A stretch of DNA of 39,113 nucleotides from Bdellovibrio sp. CG22_combo_CG10-13_8_21_14_all_39_27 (lineage in GTDB: Bacteria > Bdellovibrionota > Bacteriovoracia > Bacteriovoracales > Bacteriovoracaceae). A program made the position numbers and the translations under genes. Shown here one piece after another: positions 23,784-32,865 of this stretch (position 1 is its first letter; the number at the start of each line of letters is the position of its first letter). The notes beneath the pieces were generated by a model, which was not told the DNA's origin, made no database searches, and saw nothing but the letters and a program-made list of their open reading frames with translations. Where the stretch lies: NCBI GenBank assembly GCA_002786715.1, contig PCTW01000023.1, positions 34,109-73,221 on the forward strand, in the 5' to 3' direction.

Positions 23784-25114
23784 AAATTGTAAACCCAAGC
23801 AATAACCAAGTGATAAAAGAAATCCAAGAAGATAGTAAAGATACAATTCATCAAAAATATAATAAGGCTTCAGATGCTCAAAAAGATTGGCAACATTCAA
23901 AACTAGAAGATCGACTGAAGATCATTGCTCAGTTTTCAGCTTTGTTGGAAAAAGAATGTGAATCTCTTGCGAAAGACCTCTCTGATGAAGTCGGAAAGCC
24001 GTTACAAGAAGCACGAAATGAAGTGAATGGAGCGAGAGGTCGAATTCAGTTCTTCATTGAGAACGCCAAAAAATGGTTGAGTCCCTCACTTCAAAATACA
24101 GCGGGCAATACAGCTGAAGAATTAAGTTTTGATCCGCTTGGAGTCATTGCTAACATTTCAGCATGGAATTATCCCTTTCTAGTAGGGGTGAATGTTTTTG
24201 TTCCTGCTTTAATTGCTGGCAACGCTGTTCTCTATAAACCCTCTGAGTTTGCCACTATGACAGGCTTAAATATTGGTCGTCTACTGAAAGAAGCTGGATT
24301 GCCATCAGGTCTTTTTCAAGTCGTGGTTGGTGATTATCATGCAGGTGAGAGACTTCTTGAATTACCTCTAGATGGTTATTTTTTTACGGGAAGTTATAAA
24401 ACAGGAAAATATATTGCAGAGAGAGTTGCTTCCAAATTAGTTCCAGTTGGCTTAGAGCTTGGAGGAAAAGATCCGCTTTATGTCACTGAAGATGTGCAAG
24501 ATTTAAAACAAGTTGCTGGAGCCGTTGCAGAAGGATGCTTTTATAATAATGGTCAAAGCTGTTGTGCCGTTGAAAGAGTTTATATTCATGAAAAAGTTTA
24601 TGATCAATTCGTTCCGCTCTTTATTGAGGAAGTTAAATCATTTACAACTGGTGCGATAACCAGATCAGCTCATTTGGATTTTTTGCAAAAACAAGTTGAT
24701 GATGCAGTTAAAAAAGGCGCAAAGCTTGAACTAGGTGGAAGAAAAGGTAATGCCGATGGAAGCTTTTTTGAATCGACGGTATTGACCAACGTTAACCATG
24801 AAATGCTTGTGATGAAAGAAGAGACCTTTGGTCCAGTTATCGGCCTTATGAAAGTAAAGAGTGATCAAGAGGCAATTAAGCTGATGAATGATTGTGAATA
24901 TGGACTTACGGCCTCCGTTTATTCAAAGGATATTGAACGGGCCAAGAAGATCATTTCGCAAGTAAACTCAGGAACTTCGTATATCAACTGTTGCGACCGA
25001 GTCAGTCCTTATCTCCCTTGGTCGGGGCGAAATAAGTCAGGATTGGGATCAACTCTGTCCTATCTCGGTATTTTAGCTTTTGCCAGGCCACGTGGATGGC
25101 ATATTCGAAGCTGA
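23780..25114 (+). CDS. Aldehyde dehydrogenase
   Basis: A 444-aa NAD(P)-dependent ALDH. Catalytic residues: N130 (SAWNYPF), E226 (GLELGGKDP) and C261 (NNGQSCCAVER). It is shorter than most ALDHs (about 480) with a compact N-terminus, but all active-site motifs are present. It would oxidise the gamma-glutamyl-aldehyde made by the alcohol dehydrogenase. Translationally coupled to the hydrolase gene (4-base overlap). Last gene of the operon. Confidence 0.9.
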   Translation: MKIVNPSNNQVIKEIQEDSKDTIHQKYNKASDAQKDWQHSKLEDRLKIIAQFSALLEKECESLAKDLSDEVGKPLQEARNEVNGARGRIQFFIENAKKWLSPSLQNTAGNTAEELSFDPLGVIANISAWNYPFLVGVNVFVPALIAGNAVLYKPSEFATMTGLNIGRLLKEAGLPSGLFQVVVGDYHAGERLLELPLDGYFFTGSYKTGKYIAERVASKLVPVGLELGGKDPLYVTEDVQDLKQVAGAVAEGCFYNNGQSCCAVERVYIHEKVYDQFVPLFIEEVKSFTTGAITRSAHLDFLQKQVDDAVKKGAKLELGGRKGNADGSFFESTVLTNVNHEMLVMKEETFGPVIGLMKVKSDQEAIKLMNDCEYGLTASVYSKDIERAKKIISQVNSGTSYINCCDRVSPYLPWSGRNKSGLGSTLSYLGILAFARPRGWHIRS

Positions 25115-25157
25115 TTTTAAATGTAAGCCCTTAATATTGCATTATGCCACTGAATAA

Positions 25158-25175
25158 GTGACACTAAAATGTCAC
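25158..25175. promoter_or_regulatory. Candidate operator upstream of the metal efflux operon
   Basis: GTGACA, spacer CTAAAA, TGTCAC: a perfect 6-bp inverted repeat 54 bases before the efflux TolC-like start. No matching repressor gene is adjacent. It is not a CRP-type site, since the gap between GTGA and TCAC is 10 rather than 6. Confidence 0.45.
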
Positions 25176-25229
25176 AAAAATCGTTAGTGAAACGTATTGC
25201 GAATAACATATTCAATTAAGGGCACAATT

Positions 25230-26447
25230 ATGCTTTTCAGATTCAAAATTGAAGGTCTCTTACTTTTAAACTTTTTTACAATCACAGTTGCCCAAGCAGG
25301 TACCTTCAAACAAATAGCTGAAAATTTATCACAACATGTCGAAGTGACACAAATCGAAGCGAAGTCAAAAGCGATGAGTGAAGAGGCGAGTATGGCGAGC
25401 TCATGGGGAGACCCTCGTTTTCAAATTGCAGCAAGAAACTTTCCAAAAGATACATTAAAGAACGACACAACTCCAATGACTGGAATTGAATTTGGATTGT
25501 CTCAAAAAATAGCGCTTTCGACTAAGTACGGAAATATAGGAGACGCTCAAGAGTCAATGTCTCAAGCTGTTCATTACGAAGCCATTAATCATTCAATCGA
25601 GTTAGTTAAATCGTTATGGGAATTGGCCATAATGAAACGCAAGGCCCTAGAGGAGAAAGAGATTCTCAGTGAGAATTTAGATTGGATCACAAAAATACTA
25701 GATGTAAGTAAAAAGAGATATGGCAATGGCAAAATCTCTCAACAAGCTGTTCTCGAAATTGAAATACGAAAATCTGAAATTGAAAGTGAGCTAAGTAATA
25801 AAAAGTATGAGCTCTCTCAAATTTCAGATCAATTGAATTATCTGACAGGAGAAGGGCAACAATTAGATTTTAATACCGTTCCCTGGTCACTCCTGAATAA
25901 AAAGGATCAAGAACGAAGAGACCACAGAGAACTTGCGATGAAAGCTAAAGTGACGGCAAAAGAATTAAGCCTTACTGCGGCCAAGCAAAATTATCTTCCA
26001 GATTTAATGGTGTCAGTAGGCTATACGAAAAGATCAAATATCGATGGCAAAGGAGACTTTGTCGGTGCCTCTGTAAGTTTTCCTCTCCCTTTCTCTAGCG
26101 AGAAATATTCTCAACATGGCAAAGCGACTGAAGAAAAGTTAATGGCGCAAAGAGAATATGAAAATTACGAACTTAAAAAGAAGCGTGATCTCGACGTGCT
26201 TCATAAAGAAATAGAAAAGATAAAAGCTGAAATTTATCTGCTAGAGTCAAAAACAATTAAGTTTGCTAGAAACTCTCGAACAATCACATCTAAATCCTAT
26301 GGCCTTGGTCATTCAACTTATGTGGAACTTTTGCAAGCAGAGTTAAAATTACAAAGCATTCTTATGAAAAAGACAATGTTAACAGCTCAGAGAGATTCTA
26401 AGTTAATTAATCTGAAGTATATGAATGGAGAGTCTCTTTATGAATAA
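25230..26447 (+). CDS. TolC/CusC-like outer membrane efflux protein
   Basis: A 405-aa protein. ATG 25230 is chosen: it follows AAGGG and opens a signal peptide (MLFRFKIEGLLLLNFFTITVAQA). An upstream TTG frame is unlikely. The helical repeats (for example MSEEASMASSWGDPRFQI and VLEIEIRKSEIESELSNKKYELSQ) match the outer-membrane factor family. It forms the exit duct of a three-part pump with the next two genes. It overlaps the adaptor gene by 8 bases. Confidence 0.88.
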   Translation: MLFRFKIEGLLLLNFFTITVAQAGTFKQIAENLSQHVEVTQIEAKSKAMSEEASMASSWGDPRFQIAARNFPKDTLKNDTTPMTGIEFGLSQKIALSTKYGNIGDAQESMSQAVHYEAINHSIELVKSLWELAIMKRKALEEKEILSENLDWITKILDVSKKRYGNGKISQQAVLEIEIRKSEIESELSNKKYELSQISDQLNYLTGEGQQLDFNTVPWSLLNKKDQERRDHRELAMKAKVTAKELSLTAAKQNYLPDLMVSVGYTKRSNIDGKGDFVGASVSFPLPFSSEKYSQHGKATEEKLMAQREYENYELKKKRDLDVLHKEIEKIKAEIYLLESKTIKFARNSRTITSKSYGLGHSTYVELLQAELKLQSILMKKTMLTAQRDSKLINLKYMNGESLYE

Positions 26448-27744
26448 ACACCTTTTTTTACTTTTGGTTGTTGCTGCTGTCTCAAGTTCTTGTACGAAAA
26501 ATAATAAAGAAGTTAAAACTGAAGCTAGTCCAACAGAGCAAGTTAAACCAATGGAAGCTAAGACTAACAGCTATTACACTTGCTCGATGCATCCAGAAGT
26601 CCATGAGGATAAGCCTGGCAAATGTCCAATCTGTCACATGAATTTAGTAAAAGTTGAGGTTGAAGAAGATAGCGCAAATCAACAAAGACCTACCTCTAGC
26701 AGCGCTGGAAGCGACAGTGCGGCTGAGATCATCGCCAAAGTAAAACTACGAAAAGCCCAATTGAGTCATTTTAATCCAGATTTCTTTCCCGTCACAAAAA
26801 TGAAAATGGCAAAGAAAATACGATTATTGGGTTCGGTACTCCAATCGGAAGAAAAAGAAAGTAGTATTCCCGCTCGTATTAATGGAAGAGTAGAAAAGGT
26901 TTATGTGAAATCAACTGGGAGCTTTGTGAAGATTGGAGATCCAGTCGTTGATATCTACAGTCCCCAATTAATAACGGCCGGAGAAGAATACCTTTTGGCC
27001 AGAGAGAGCTTTAATAAAAGCAAAAGTCGTGAATTTAAGGAAATGCTTACTCAAAGTGAAGAAAGACTTCTTTTGTGGGGAATTAAAGAATTTCAATTTG
27101 AAAAATGGTTTAAGGAAAAGAGCGTTCCTAAGCAAATCACTATTCACTCAGCAGCCACAGGTATTGTTCGGAAGCGACATGCAACAGTGGGTAAGTATTT
27201 TAAAGAAGGTCAAAACTTTTTTGAGCTGTCAGATCTTTCCGAAATTTGGGTTGAGATGGATGTTTACGAGCACGATGCAGCCTTAATTGAATTAGGGCAA
27301 AAAGTGGAACTTGAGTTTTCTTCTTTGCCTGGAGAAATTTTAGAAGGTGAAGTCGATTTCATTAATCCGGTACTGGAAGAAAAATCTCGCACACTAAAAA
27401 TTCGAACGACAATATCTAATTCAAAAGGAACGTTAAAGCCTGGAATGGTTGCTGATGCGACCTTGTCTCTCGATCTTCCTGGTGAACCTCTCGTCGTTCC
27501 AAGAAGTGCAGTCATTGATACTGGGAAACGAAAAGTCGTTTGGCTAAAAGTTGATGACCAATCCTTTCAGGCAAAAATTATCCATACTGGTCAAGAGTCA
27601 GAAGGCTATGTCGAAATTAAGCATGGCTTAGTTGAAGGCGATAATGTTGTCATTGAAGGGAATTTTCTTTTAGATGCTCAGGCACAGCTCTTTGGTGGCT
27701 ATGAGGATATGAATACTCAAAAATCAAGCGGTCATCAACACTAG
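26440..27744 (+). CDS. cusB: CusB-like efflux adaptor lipoprotein with an N-terminal heavy-metal-binding domain
   Basis: A 434-aa protein. ATG 26440 has GGAG upstream and starts a lipoprotein signal ending VSSSC (C18). A heavy-metal-binding domain follows (about 45-72: YYTCSMHPEVHED, then GKCPICHMNL, with C48, C62 and C65), and then the HlyD-like barrel-sandwich and hairpin (RINGRVEKVYVKSTGSFVKIGDPV, VVPRSAVIDTGKRKVVWLK). It links pump and duct in the periplasm, and the metal-binding domain probably captures Cu(I) or Ag(I). Overlaps the TolC-like gene by 8 bases. Confidence 0.9.
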   Translation: MNKHLFLLLVVAAVSSSCTKNNKEVKTEASPTEQVKPMEAKTNSYYTCSMHPEVHEDKPGKCPICHMNLVKVEVEEDSANQQRPTSSSAGSDSAAEIIAKVKLRKAQLSHFNPDFFPVTKMKMAKKIRLLGSVLQSEEKESSIPARINGRVEKVYVKSTGSFVKIGDPVVDIYSPQLITAGEEYLLARESFNKSKSREFKEMLTQSEERLLLWGIKEFQFEKWFKEKSVPKQITIHSAATGIVRKRHATVGKYFKEGQNFFELSDLSEIWVEMDVYEHDAALIELGQKVELEFSSLPGEILEGEVDFINPVLEEKSRTLKIRTTISNSKGTLKPGMVADATLSLDLPGEPLVVPRSAVIDTGKRKVVWLKVDDQSFQAKIIHTGQESEGYVEIKHGLVEGDNVVIEGNFLLDAQAQLFGGYEDMNTQKSSGHQH

Positions 27745-27752
27745 GAATTGAC

Positions 27753-30700
27753 ATGATTCAGAAACTAATCGAATTATCCATCCGTAATCGTGTCTTTGTC
27801 GTGATGATATTCATTATCATCAGCTTACTTTCCGTCTTTAGTTTAAAGACTGCGAGAGTTGATGCCATTCCAGATATTGGCGAAAATCAACAAATTGTTT
27901 ATTCGGAGTGGATGGGACGATCTCCAAAAGACATTGAAGAGCAAGTGACTTATCCCTTAAGTATTCTTCTGCAAGGCCTCCCTGGCGTTAAAAGTATTAG
28001 AGGTATTTCAGCATTTGGCTTTTCAACAATTTATGTCATTTTCAAAGATGATGTCGATTTTTACTGGAGTCGAAGCCGCGTTCTTGAAAAACTTTCTTCT
28101 TTAGGAAGTGAGCTTCCTGAAGGTGTTACTCCTCAAATCGGACCTGACGCTACCGGACTCGGTCAAGTTTATTGGTACACATTGGAAAATGAAAAAGGAG
28201 CAGAGCATCCTCAGTCGTTAGCTCAATTAAGATCTTTACAAGATTTTTACGTAAAGTATCTTCTTCAGGGAGTTGAAGGAGTGAGTGAGGTTGCCAGTAT
28301 TGGTGGCTTTGTTAAAGAATATCAAATTGATGTTGATCCCAAAAAACTATTTGCCTATGATGTCCACTTCGATGCCATTATTAAAAGTATCAAATCAAGT
28401 AATATCGATGTTGGTGCGGAAGTTGTTGAAGACGGTGATAGAGAGTATATCGTTCGAGGTAAAGGTTTTCTTAAGTCTCTCGCCGATATCGAAAATGTCG
28501 TCATCGCAGTAAAAAATAAAACCCCTATAAGAGTGAAAGATGTTGCAACTGTCGGACTGGGACCTGGTTTCCGAAGAGGCGATCTCGATAAAAACGGTGT
28601 TGAGTCGGTTGGTGGAGTTGTCACTATGAGATATGGTGAAAACCCACAAGAAGTTATTGAGGGTGTTAAAAAAAGACTTGATGTCATTAAAAATGGTCTA
28701 CCAAAAGGTGTAAAACTCGTCCCTTTCTATGATCGCACGGAATTGATTCAGCGAACCCTTTCAACCGTTTATTCTTCGTTGCGTGAGGAACTCGTAATCA
28801 CAGTTGTGGTCATTTTACTTTTTCTTCTGCATTTTCGCTCATCGATTTTAGTTTCGTTGACATTACCTTTTGGAGTCGGGATCAGTTTTATTCTTATGAA
28901 ACTCATTGGTATCGACTCAAATATAATGAGTTTGTCAGGGTTAGTTATTGCGATTGGTTCGATGGTCGATATGGGGATCATCATGACCGAAAATATTTAT
29001 GCTCATTTGGCATCTCAACCTGAGGCAAAGAATGAAGAGAAAATTGAAATCATAGTAAAGTCGGCAAGAGAAATTGGTCCTGCCATTTTGACTGCAGTTC
29101 TTACAACTATTGTTACATTTCTACCTGTCTTTGGATTAGAGGGAAGTGAAGGAAAACTTTTTGGTCCCTTGGCTTGGGCAAAAACATTGGCCATGTTTGG
29201 ATCAGTCGTCGTCGCTATTATCTTAGTTCCAGCACTTTCTGTTTACTTTTTAAGAGGCAAGCTAAAGCCAATTGAAAAAAATGCTGTGACGATGTTTATT
29301 ATCGATCGCTACAAACCCACACTTACTTGGATATTGGACCATCGAAAAATATTTATAATGTTCCCATTACTTTTGCTTCTTCTAGGGGGAATTGCTCTCA
29401 ATCAGTTAGGTAAAGAGTTTATGCCATCGTTAAATGAAGGCGATATCCTCTATATGCCAGTGACAACACCCGATATTAGCTTAACTAAAGCTCGCGAGCT
29501 TTTAGCCTATACTGACAAAGTTTTAAATAGTCATCCTCTTGTGGTTCATGCAGTTGGCAAACTAGGCCGAGCAAAAACGGCACTTGATCCTGCGCCTGTC
29601 GCCATGTTTGAAACGATTGTTAAATTAGTTCCTAAGGAACAATGGCCTAAAGGCAAGTCCATCTATGACATCATGGAGGAGTTGGATAAGAGCTTACAAG
29701 TACCAGGCTTAGTTAACTCATGGGACTTTCCAATTCAGACTCGAATAGGAATGATTTCAACTGGAATCAAAACTCAAATTGGTATCAAAATATTTGGAAC
29801 TGATTTAAAAACTCTTGAGTCAATTGCTGCTGAAGTCGGGGCTGAAGTTGAGAAAGTTAAAGGTGCCTATGGTGTATATTCAGAGAAAATCACAGGTAAG
29901 CCCTACATCGAGTTTGATATTGATAGAGTTGCAGCCAGTCGCTATGGCATTAATACAGGTGTTGTTAATCAAATAATACAGTCTGCAGTTGGTGGTATGA
30001 CTATTGGTCAGTTTTATGAGGGTCGCGAGCGTTATCCTATTCGCGTCCGATATAAAAAAGAGTTGCGTGATCGTATCGATGAGCTCAAAAGAGTTCTCGT
30101 CCCAAGTCCCTTGGGTCAACATATACCTTTAGAGCAACTTGCAGATGTTCGAATCGTAACAGGACCTGCTGCGATTCAATCTGAAAATGGAATGCTACGC
30201 TCTGTTGTTCTTCTCAATGTTAAAGACCGTGATCTCGTTGGCTTCGTAGAGGAAGCTCAAGAGCACATACAAAAGATGGTTGAGTTGCCAAAAGGTTATT
30301 CGATTGTTTGGGCAGGTCAATATGAGAACCAAGTTCGAGCTACAAACCGATTGCTCTTTCTCGTTCCGATGGCCTTAATTATTAATCTTCTGATCATTTA
30401 TTTAGGTATTAAAAACTTAAGAAATTCGGCAATTATATTTTCAGCTGTTCCCATTGCGTTTGCTGGTGGTTTACTGCTTTTATGGATTGGAGGATTTAAT
30501 ACGTCGGTGGCTGTTTGGGTTGGGTTTATTGCCCTTTTTGGAATCGCCGTTGATGATGGTGTGGTCATGATGACCTATCTTCAAGAGGCAATTAAGCTTC
30601 ATTCTCCCCAAAATTGGAGTGAACTCAAGGAATGCATCATAGAGGCCGGGAGTCGTAGAATTCGTCCACTTATTATGACAACAGCGACCACTGTGGTTGC

Positions 30701-30872
30701 GCTTGTTCCTGTGATGTGGGCCACTTCGACAGGAAGTGAAGTGATGAAGCCTATGGCAATACCTACATTAGGTGGTATGTCCGTAGAATTACTTACTCTT
30801 TTTGTCGTTCCCGTTGTTTTTTCTTATTTTGAACAAAAGAAAATTAAAAGTGAACACATGATGAATGCCTAA
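27753..30872 (+). CDS. cusA: CusA-type heavy-metal RND efflux pump
   Basis: A 1039-aa inner-membrane HME-RND pump. The N-terminus MIQKLIELSIRNRVFVVMI and the proton-relay span IAIGSMVDMGIIMTEN are typical. All three methionines known to bind metal in E. coli CusA can be aligned: in GDILYMPVTTPD, in PVAMFETIVKL and in RIGMISTGIKTQIGIK. This supports Cu(I)/Ag(I) rather than Zn/Co specificity. The pump moves metal from the periplasm through the CusB/TolC-like partners. Starts 8 bases after cusB, with AGGA upstream. Last gene of the three-gene operon. Confidence 0.93.
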   Translation: MIQKLIELSIRNRVFVVMIFIIISLLSVFSLKTARVDAIPDIGENQQIVYSEWMGRSPKDIEEQVTYPLSILLQGLPGVKSIRGISAFGFSTIYVIFKDDVDFYWSRSRVLEKLSSLGSELPEGVTPQIGPDATGLGQVYWYTLENEKGAEHPQSLAQLRSLQDFYVKYLLQGVEGVSEVASIGGFVKEYQIDVDPKKLFAYDVHFDAIIKSIKSSNIDVGAEVVEDGDREYIVRGKGFLKSLADIENVVIAVKNKTPIRVKDVATVGLGPGFRRGDLDKNGVESVGGVVTMRYGENPQEVIEGVKKRLDVIKNGLPKGVKLVPFYDRTELIQRTLSTVYSSLREELVITVVVILLFLLHFRSSILVSLTLPFGVGISFILMKLIGIDSNIMSLSGLVIAIGSMVDMGIIMTENIYAHLASQPEAKNEEKIEIIVKSAREIGPAILTAVLTTIVTFLPVFGLEGSEGKLFGPLAWAKTLAMFGSVVVAIILVPALSVYFLRGKLKPIEKNAVTMFIIDRYKPTLTWILDHRKIFIMFPLLLLLLGGIALNQLGKEFMPSLNEGDILYMPVTTPDISLTKARELLAYTDKVLNSHPLVVHAVGKLGRAKTALDPAPVAMFETIVKLVPKEQWPKGKSIYDIMEELDKSLQVPGLVNSWDFPIQTRIGMISTGIKTQIGIKIFGTDLKTLESIAAEVGAEVEKVKGAYGVYSEKITGKPYIEFDIDRVAASRYGINTGVVNQIIQSAVGGMTIGQFYEGRERYPIRVRYKKELRDRIDELKRVLVPSPLGQHIPLEQLADVRIVTGPAAIQSENGMLRSVVLLNVKDRDLVGFVEEAQEHIQKMVELPKGYSIVWAGQYENQVRATNRLLFLVPMALIINLLIIYLGIKNLRNSAIIFSAVPIAFAGGLLLLWIGGFNTSVAVWVGFIALFGIAVDDGVVMMTYLQEAIKLHSPQNWSELKECIIEAGSRRIRPLIMTTATTVVALVPVMWATSTGSEVMKPMAIPTLGGMSVELLTLFVVPVVFSYFEQKKIKSEHMMNA

Positions 30873-30955
30873 TGTAAATTCTACTAAGTCCCTATAATTT
30901 TGACTATATATGGCCTAGAGTACTTTCATATTAATCTTTTATAAGGACCTTTTTA

Positions 30956-31903
30956 ATGAAGAAAGCACTCGCCTTGAGTATCTTGGCAACAACACTCTCT
31001 ATTTCTCAAGTCGTGTCTGCTGAACAAACTTATGTTGGTTCAAATTTCAATTCAGTATGGGCACAGGTCACTAGTGATGCATACGCGAAGCCACAGAATA
31101 AAATTTCATTTGGAAGTTTAGTAGAGTTTGGAGTCAATAAAATTAAAAACTCAGCAGAAAGAACATTAAGTGATCATTCTGATATCCTTCCACAATTTAA
31201 CAAGCTGGCCCACCCAAATGGAATCTGTTTGAAAGGAACTTGGGAAATTGACCAAGAAAATATTTATTCAGGTCTATTCAAAAATGGTTCAAAAGCGATG
31301 ATTATCGCGAGAGCAAGTACGGCCATGTCCACAACGAAAGCAGGTGAGACTAGAGCTTTTGGACTGGCCGGCAAAATCTTCTCACAAGATGAAGTTGATC
31401 AAGAGTCACTTGTTCCAACTGCCAACTTTTTCTTAGTTGATGATCTCGGAGGAACAAAAGCAAAGCACTATACAGACGTCGCAATGACTAATGAGCCTGC
31501 TGTTAGTAAAACATTCGAAGTTATTAAAAATCTAGCTTATGCATTAAAGCTGGCTTCAACTTTTGGCAAAGCAGATGAAAATCCGGGAATGAGACAGATG
31601 TATGAAATCTCTGAAATGGATGCTGAGGGGAAAGTTATTACCCCAAAATGGATGAAGATTCAGGCCCGTGCCGGTCAGACAATTAATAAATCAGACTTCA
31701 GAGATGAATTGAATGTTAAAAACTACAATAACCACCTTGTTTTTGATATTTCTGTTGCGAATTCAGAACTTTCAAATGGTCAGAAAGACTGGGAACGCAT
31801 TGGTTCAGTTACTTTCGAAGAATCAGTTGTAAGTAATAGCTGTGATCACCGTCTCCATTTTCATCATCCAAAGTGGAGAAAAGACCTCAAACACAAGCTC
31901 TAG
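30956..31903 (+). CDS. Secreted catalase-fold-like protein
   Basis: A 315-aa protein with a signal peptide (MKKALALSILATTLSISQVVSA). The segment LAHPNGICLKGTWEI (about 84-98, with H86) resembles the distal-His motif of catalase-related proteins, and IIARASTAMSTTKAG then TRAFGLAGKIF resembles their heme-side strand. The usual proximal RxxxY motif is not obvious; the C-terminus is His-rich (DHRLHFHHPKWRKD). It may be a periplasmic peroxidase or a non-enzymatic relative. It lies between the Cu pump and a Co/Ni exporter, consistent with metal-linked oxidative stress. AAGGAC precedes the ATG. Confidence 0.5.
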   Translation: MKKALALSILATTLSISQVVSAEQTYVGSNFNSVWAQVTSDAYAKPQNKISFGSLVEFGVNKIKNSAERTLSDHSDILPQFNKLAHPNGICLKGTWEIDQENIYSGLFKNGSKAMIIARASTAMSTTKAGETRAFGLAGKIFSQDEVDQESLVPTANFFLVDDLGGTKAKHYTDVAMTNEPAVSKTFEVIKNLAYALKLASTFGKADENPGMRQMYEISEMDAEGKVITPKWMKIQARAGQTINKSDFRDELNVKNYNNHLVFDISVANSELSNGQKDWERIGSVTFEESVVSNSCDHRLHFHHPKWRKDLKHKL

Positions 31904-31928
31904 ATTATACTTTTCAAATCTTTTTATA

Positions 31929-31964
31929 TAAAATCTCATCTTCACATTTGATGATGAGGTTTTA
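31929..31964 (+). promoter_or_regulatory. Hairpin covering the dmeF ribosome-binding site and start codon
   Basis: A 12-bp stem joins 31929-31940 (TAAAATCTCATC) with 31953-31964 (GATGAGGTTTTA), with one U-G pair and a 12-base loop. The right arm holds the GAGG ribosome-binding site and ends on the A of the ATG. No T-run follows, so it is not a terminator. Confidence 0.55.
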
Positions 31965-32863
31965 TGGTTCAGGATCACAACTATCTTTTGCAAGACGAAA
32001 AAATATCTTCAAATGAAAAGAAAACAATTCTAGTTGTTATCCTTACTTTTATAACCATGATCGTAGAAGTTACCTATGGTCACATCACGGGCTCCATGGC
32101 TTTATTGGCTGATGGCTGGCATATGGGGAGTCATGTCGGAGCGCTAGGTATTTCTGTAATGGCCTATCGGATGGCCCGCTCCCCAAGGTTTAAGCATTCA
32201 TTTAATTTCGGAACTGGGAAGTTCGTCCCCTTGGGGGGATACACAAGTGCAATTCTTTTAGGACTTGTCGCTTTTTTAATGATCGTTGAATCTGTTGAGA
32301 GACTCATGAATCCCAATACGATTCAGTTTACAACGGCCATCGGTGTCGCAGTTGTAGGCTTAATTGTTAACGTGATAAGCGCTTTAATTTTAAAAGATGA
32401 TCACCATCATGACCATGATGATGATCACAAACATCTTGAAGATCACGTTCACGATCACAACCATCACAGTGCTCTCGTCCACGTTATCGCAGATGCCTTG
32501 ACCTCAGTTTTGGCGATTGTCGCCCTATTGCTCGGGCAATGGAAAAATTGGCAATGGGCTGACCCCGTGATGGGAGTTGTTGGTGCTGTCGTGATTTTGC
32601 GTTGGGCGTACAAGCTTTGTAAAGATACTGGTTGGGAGCTTTTAGATGGCAATTCAAAGGCGATATCAAAATCGAAAATCGTTGAAATCTTTATTAATGA
32701 TAACGTCGAAATAATCGACTTACATATTTGGAGAATTGCACCGAGTGCGCATGCCTGTGAATTGGTAGTTAAGTCTGATTCACTTAAGGGAGCTATGTTT
32801 TACCGAGAGAAGATACTGAATGAGATCGAGATTGAGCATCTAATCATTGAGGAAATCGAATAA
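31964..32863 (+). CDS. dmeF: DmeF-type cation diffusion facilitator (Co/Ni exporter)
   Basis: A 299-aa inner-membrane protein with six spans. Metal site in span 2 reads DGWHMGSH (an HxxxH rather than the usual HxxxD) and in span 5 HVIAD. Between them is a His-rich loop (DDHHHDHDDDHKH, then DHVHDHNHH). This combination is typical of DmeF, which exports Co and Ni in other bacteria. The start codon lies in a hairpin (31929-31964). The GDT1-type gene follows after 2 bases, so the two are cotranscribed. Confidence 0.88.
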   Translation: MVQDHNYLLQDEKISSNEKKTILVVILTFITMIVEVTYGHITGSMALLADGWHMGSHVGALGISVMAYRMARSPRFKHSFNFGTGKFVPLGGYTSAILLGLVAFLMIVESVERLMNPNTIQFTTAIGVAVVGLIVNVISALILKDDHHHDHDDDHKHLEDHVHDHNHHSALVHVIADALTSVLAIVALLLGQWKNWQWADPVMGVVGAVVILRWAYKLCKDTGWELLDGNSKAISKSKIVEIFINDNVEIIDLHIWRIAPSAHACELVVKSDSLKGAMFYREKILNEIEIEHLIIEEIE

Positions 32864-32865
32864 TT

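Noticed and set aside
25137-25147. TTGCAT-T-ATGC before the efflux operon, similar to the ArsR operator
   Set aside because: The half-sites resemble those at 2449-2510 but the spacer is 1 base rather than 4 and the right arm is imperfect, so I do not claim ArsR control of the pump.
25158-25175. GTGACA-N6-TGTCAC as a CRP site
   Set aside because: CRP needs TGTGA-N6-TCACA; here GTGA and TCAC are 10 bases apart.
28355-28687. Antisense frames opposite cusA
   Set aside because: They are opposite well-conserved RND coding sequence and have no ribosome-binding site or family match.
31929-31964. Hairpin before dmeF as a Rho-independent terminator
   Set aside because: The right arm is followed by tggttc, not a T-run, and it includes the dmeF start codon.
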